Assembly: GCA_003439945.1 (NCBI GenBank)
Contig: QVRM01001094.1
Span: 1 to 64,000, forward strand
Origin: Dermanyssus gallinae
Taxonomy: Eukaryota > Arthropoda > Arachnida > Mesostigmata > Dermanyssidae
Reading direction: 5' to 3'
DNA length: 64,000 nucleotides
Below the pieces are notes generated by a model that saw nothing but the letters and a program-made list of their open reading frames with translations, ran no database searches and had not been told where the DNA came from. The translations under genes and the position numbers were made by a program. Positions 61,046-64,000 of this stretch are shown here, piece by piece; the first letter of the stretch is position 1; the number at the start of each line of letters is the position of its first letter.

Positions 61046-61254
61046 CCCGTCGTCACGGCGAACAAAGCGCAGGCGTTTCTGCTACTGCTGCTGCTGCTGG
61101 TGCGGTTGTCGCCGTCAAAGTGACTGGCGTTGTTGCCGTCGCCGCCGCCGCTAGCGCTCCACCTGCAACACGCCACGCCCTGCGTCGCTTTGCGTACACA
61201 TACATGTTTGTATATGTTGTATATATGCGTACACGTTGCGGATGTATATGTATG

Positions 61255-61272
61255 TATATATATATTATACAC

Positions 61273-61304
<32 letters not shown>

Positions 61305-61350
61305 TATATATATATATATATATGCATAGATCTATATATATAATATATAT

Positions 61351-61394
<44 letters not shown>

Positions 61395-61402
61395 ATATAT
61401 AT

Positions 61403-61451
<49 letters not shown>

Positions 61452-61473
61452 ATAAGCATATATATATATATAT
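61255..61473. repeat. Compound (TA)n array
   Basis: Many TA blocks with GA, CTA, TTATA and GCATA interruptions over about 220 bp. It abuts the 5' end of SINE family 2 copy b. Confidence 0.95.
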
Positions 61474-61630
61474 ACCGAGCAAGATGGCTTAGTGGCAAAG
61501 CCTGTGCCTTGCATTCGGGAGGCCTGGGCTCGAGACCCAGATCAGGCACACTTAATTGGTTTGCATGGTTTCCAATTTAGACAAGGTAAATGGCGAAGTG
61601 GATTAAATAATTAGCCATGACATGAAAAAC
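61474..61630 (+). mobile_element. tRNA-derived SINE, family 2, copy b
   Basis: Head ACCGAGCAAGATGGCTTAGT with A box TGGCTTAGTGGC, then CTTGCATTCGGGAGG-like sequence, B-box-like GGGCTCGAGACCC near 61528-61540, and the body GGTTTCCAATTTAGACAA and GCGAAGTGGATTA. It matches 7415-7565 throughout. Confidence 0.75.
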
Positions 61631-61718
61631 CGAACACGGGCATGAGCCTTACGGACAAATATATACAAAATATTTTTACAGAAAAATATTTATTAAAAAC
61701 AAAAACAAAAAAATATGT

Positions 61719-61768
<50 letters not shown>
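61719..61768. repeat. (TA)n microsatellite
   Basis: About 24 TA units. Confidence 0.95.
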
Positions 61769-61770
<2 letters not shown>

Positions 61771-62383
61771 GGGAATAAAGGGTAAAATGCATAACTCACA
61801 CCAGGCGTTTTTGCTAAAGCCACGGTTGTGTGGGACTCACAAACTCACTAAAAACCAGACGTCCTCTTTGCCCCTTGTCGGGGGTGGCCGCATTACTGTC
61901 TTCTCGAGATTACTTCACCTAATATATATATATATATATATATATATGTGCTATAGCTATGAAGCCGCAACGTTAGATCATGATCGGCGAGCATTCGGCA
62001 AACATGTCGAGACATGATGTTTCTGGGTACCGTACGAAAACGTACCTCTGCTAGCGCAGATTCTTGATAACAAGAAAAACGATCAGGTCGTGAAGAATAG
62101 TGAAGTTGACGTAGTGCTGAGTGATTCGTCCGTTGATTGAGCCGTCTCAACTGGGATTGCCGGCACAAGTAGTGGTAAAAGCAGGGAATTTGCAATGTAC
62201 CCCAAAAAGCCTAGAGCAAACACAATACTGTTCATACAATGAAATACGTGATATATCACACAGCCGTAAATATATGTTTGAGAAAAGGTGCCACATCGAG
62301 AGAGAGAATTGCAAAAAAACGAGAGAGAGACAGAGACCAAGATCAGGGCAGAAGCAGACAGGGTGTATGCGAATATATAAATA
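61769..62383. other. Unassigned non-coding sequence
   Basis: (TA)n at 61921-61948 and GAGA patches at 62299-62335. No gene recognised. Confidence 0.5.
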
Positions 62384-63330
62384 TTAGGCTAACCAGAAAG
62401 TAACTGCAATTTACAGATTTTTTAATGCTTACCACGCCTCTGAAAAGTCGCTTATGTTTACAAAACAGATATCTGCGTAACAGCGCAAAGGAAGAAGTGT
62501 AGAATCGTCGTAAAGTGATTTCAAATGAATTAGCTATGGGCTTCTGGGCGTGTCACACAACCATCGTCACCCACCTTTGCAGCCATGGTTTCGTGTCAAA
62601 GTTGAACCAATGGGTACCTCACGATTTGAGCAAGCGTAACAAAATGAGGCGTCTAGCAAAATGCTCTTGTTGGCTGTCCAGACACAATGAGTGTCCGTTC
62701 TTGCATCGATATGTTGCCTGTGACGAAGAAAGGGGGGTTCTACAGCGCAGCGAAATGTGGAAATGCTGGTGTGCCCCAGGCCAACCTCCCCAGAAAACGC
62801 CAAAGTAATTAAACCATTTGAGATACACAAAGCAAGTTTTGGCTCTGTGTTTGATGGGATCGGCATGACATCACCCACCACGAGTTTCTTCCTAGAGGTC
62901 AAAAGATAAATACGGGTATCTACTGTGGTCAGCTCGGCCGAGCTTTTGTCGCTCTCTAATGGAAAGGACACAGTCTCGTGACCAGAAAAGGCTTGAGTTT
63001 ACCCAGCCTCTACAAAATAGCAAGCTTCTATTGGGAAATTTTGTTGCATCCATCGTAATTCACCGGACGTCATACCACCTATTTAGATGTATGCAGAACT
63101 ACCTACTGAAATAGAAATTAATTTTAACAAAAGCAGTAAAAACACACGTGGATGCATTCTTTAGGTTGCAGAAGCCAGACATTTTTTGTCGTGGCAAGCG
63201 ATAGTCTGATCCAGATATAGGGAGAAGATTGTGGCAAAGCACTTTTTGAATAGAGAAAATCGGTTAACTCGTTCATTTTCCAGATTGATTTTAAAGTTGA
63301 AAAATTCTAGTTATTTTCTGTCCCATCATA
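62384..63330 (+). mobile_element. mariner-like transposon remnant, copy C
   Basis: Best-bounded copy of the A/B/C family. The left terminal repeat TTAGGCTAACCAGAAAGTAA follows an ATATA target-like context. The right end, read inversely, is ACAGAAAATAACTAGAATTT, an imperfect mate. Readable on the plus strand: FWACHTTIVTHLCSHGFV, KLNQWVPHDLSKRNKMRRLA, CPFLHRYVACDEERGVLQ with the first catalytic Asp, and APGQPPQKTPK. In other frames HHEFLPRGQKINTGIYCG follows, then a decayed third-Asp region. The second Asp block is deleted. At 947 bp it lacks about a quarter of a full mariner, and stops interrupt every frame. Minus-strand frames of 134 and 69 codons across it are shadows. Confidence 0.92.
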
Positions 63331-63784
63331 TATGTGTATATATATGTGTGTGCGCGAGTGTATACCTGCCTTTGTGTACTTAAACACGTAAATTATATTA
63401 GGATATATACATATCTATATTTCTGGCAACAACAAGCATGGATGGGGCCGAATCGCCCCAAGATTTTCCAATGCCAACGTAAAGAAGAACGTATGTATAG
63501 CAAATTATACACAAATAAGTGCGACCATGTATACGTACAAATGTATATATATATATATAGTCCACTGTAAAATCTTCAAGTTTCAATTCAAAATTTTCTT
63601 TAACTGTAAATCAACTGTAGGCTCAAACGCAATACATATTGTAGACTTTCGAATATAATTATACATACATGACGACAAAGGAATGAATGTTATTTTTGTT
63701 TATAACGTGTGATGTCTGGCCATATTTTTAAAAGATTAAAGATTTAAAGCCAACTATGATTAATATATATATATATATATAAAT
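63331..63784. other. AT-rich non-coding sequence
   Basis: Short (TA)n at 63331-63345, 63545-63560 and 63762-63780. Nothing else recognised. Confidence 0.5.
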
Positions 63785-63826
63785 ATGTATACGAGCATAT
63801 ATATATATATATATACTCGTATACAT
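63785..63826. repeat. Palindrome with (TA)n centre
   Basis: ATGTATACGAG at 63785-63795 and its exact reverse complement CTCGTATACAT at 63816-63826 flank a short (TA)n. This is a small analogue of the foldback at 45953-46066. Confidence 0.85.
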
Positions 63827-64000
63827 TTTACGGCACGTGACTTAATGTATTTGGTCGTATACTAAGGTGGGTTATATGTTGAGCACTTAACCATATGTTG
63901 CGAAAGCCTGTTGCAGATTTGTAGTGAGACTAATCCTGCAACGTATAGACGGCTTTTTGGTATGCAGCGAGTCCTAAAGTGCACGTGCCGTGAACACTTA
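63827..64000. other. Unassigned non-coding sequence
   Basis: Unique sequence to the end of the window. Nothing recognised. Confidence 0.5.

Noticed and set aside
62567..62971. Minus-strand frame of 134 codons
   Set aside because: Antisense shadow of mariner copy C. Resemblance to the 20147-20590 frame is explained by both being the same element.

Overview
The window reads as gene-poor, repeat-rich nuclear DNA of an animal, most likely an arthropod. The evidence is one spliced coding exon of an animal membrane-protein family, several decayed mariner transposons, R1-like non-LTR retrotransposon remnants, at least three tRNA-derived SINE families, and very abundant (TA)n and (CAA/GTT)n microsatellites. 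A mite or other chelicerate would fit, but nothing here fixes the taxon. There is no bacterial gene organisation. Nearly all open frames above 60 codons are translations of simple repeats or chance frames. || Layout. 1-7.4 kb: triplet and (TA)n repeats with a G-quadruplex motif near 0.9 kb. 7.4-9.0 kb: a SINE cluster with one copy of family 2 and three of family 1. 9-19.9 kb: non-coding sequence with microsatellites and a second G-quadruplex motif. 19.98-20.83 kb: mariner copy A. 22.23-22.43 kb: the one confident host coding segment, the first coding exon of an LHFPL-type tetraspan gene on the minus strand, with a clean splice donor. The gene continues to the left, so 1-22.2 kb is probably all or partly its first intron, and 22.4-23.3 kb holds its 5' UTR and promoter. 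24.96-27.3 kb: two diverged copies of an unnamed repeat. 28.1-29.9 kb: long GTT and CAA tracts. 33.1-33.9 kb: mariner copy B. 34.7-37.7 kb: two tRNA-like SINEs, a convergent AAT/ATT tract and three striking inverted repeats. 40.9-41.5 kb: a decayed retroelement endonuclease domain on the minus strand. 45.95-46.07 kb: a foldback element with a (TA)n core. 49.7-51.4 kb: two weaker transposon remnants. 53.72-53.79 kb: a 35-nt tRNA-Glu-like 5' half between perfect 15-bp direct repeats. 55.6-56.25 kb: a mariner of a different lineage. 58.1-59.7 kb: a SINE with a readable target-site duplication, followed by the 3' part of an R1-like LINE. 61.5 kb: second copy of SINE family 2. 62.4-63.3 kb: mariner copy C. 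|| No operon or pathway can be described. What the window shows is mobile-element turnover in intronic and intergenic DNA. The LINE remnants are possible sources of the reverse transcriptase that SINEs, and perhaps the tRNA-half insertion, would have needed. Element boundaries are approximate unless a duplication or terminal repeat is stated.
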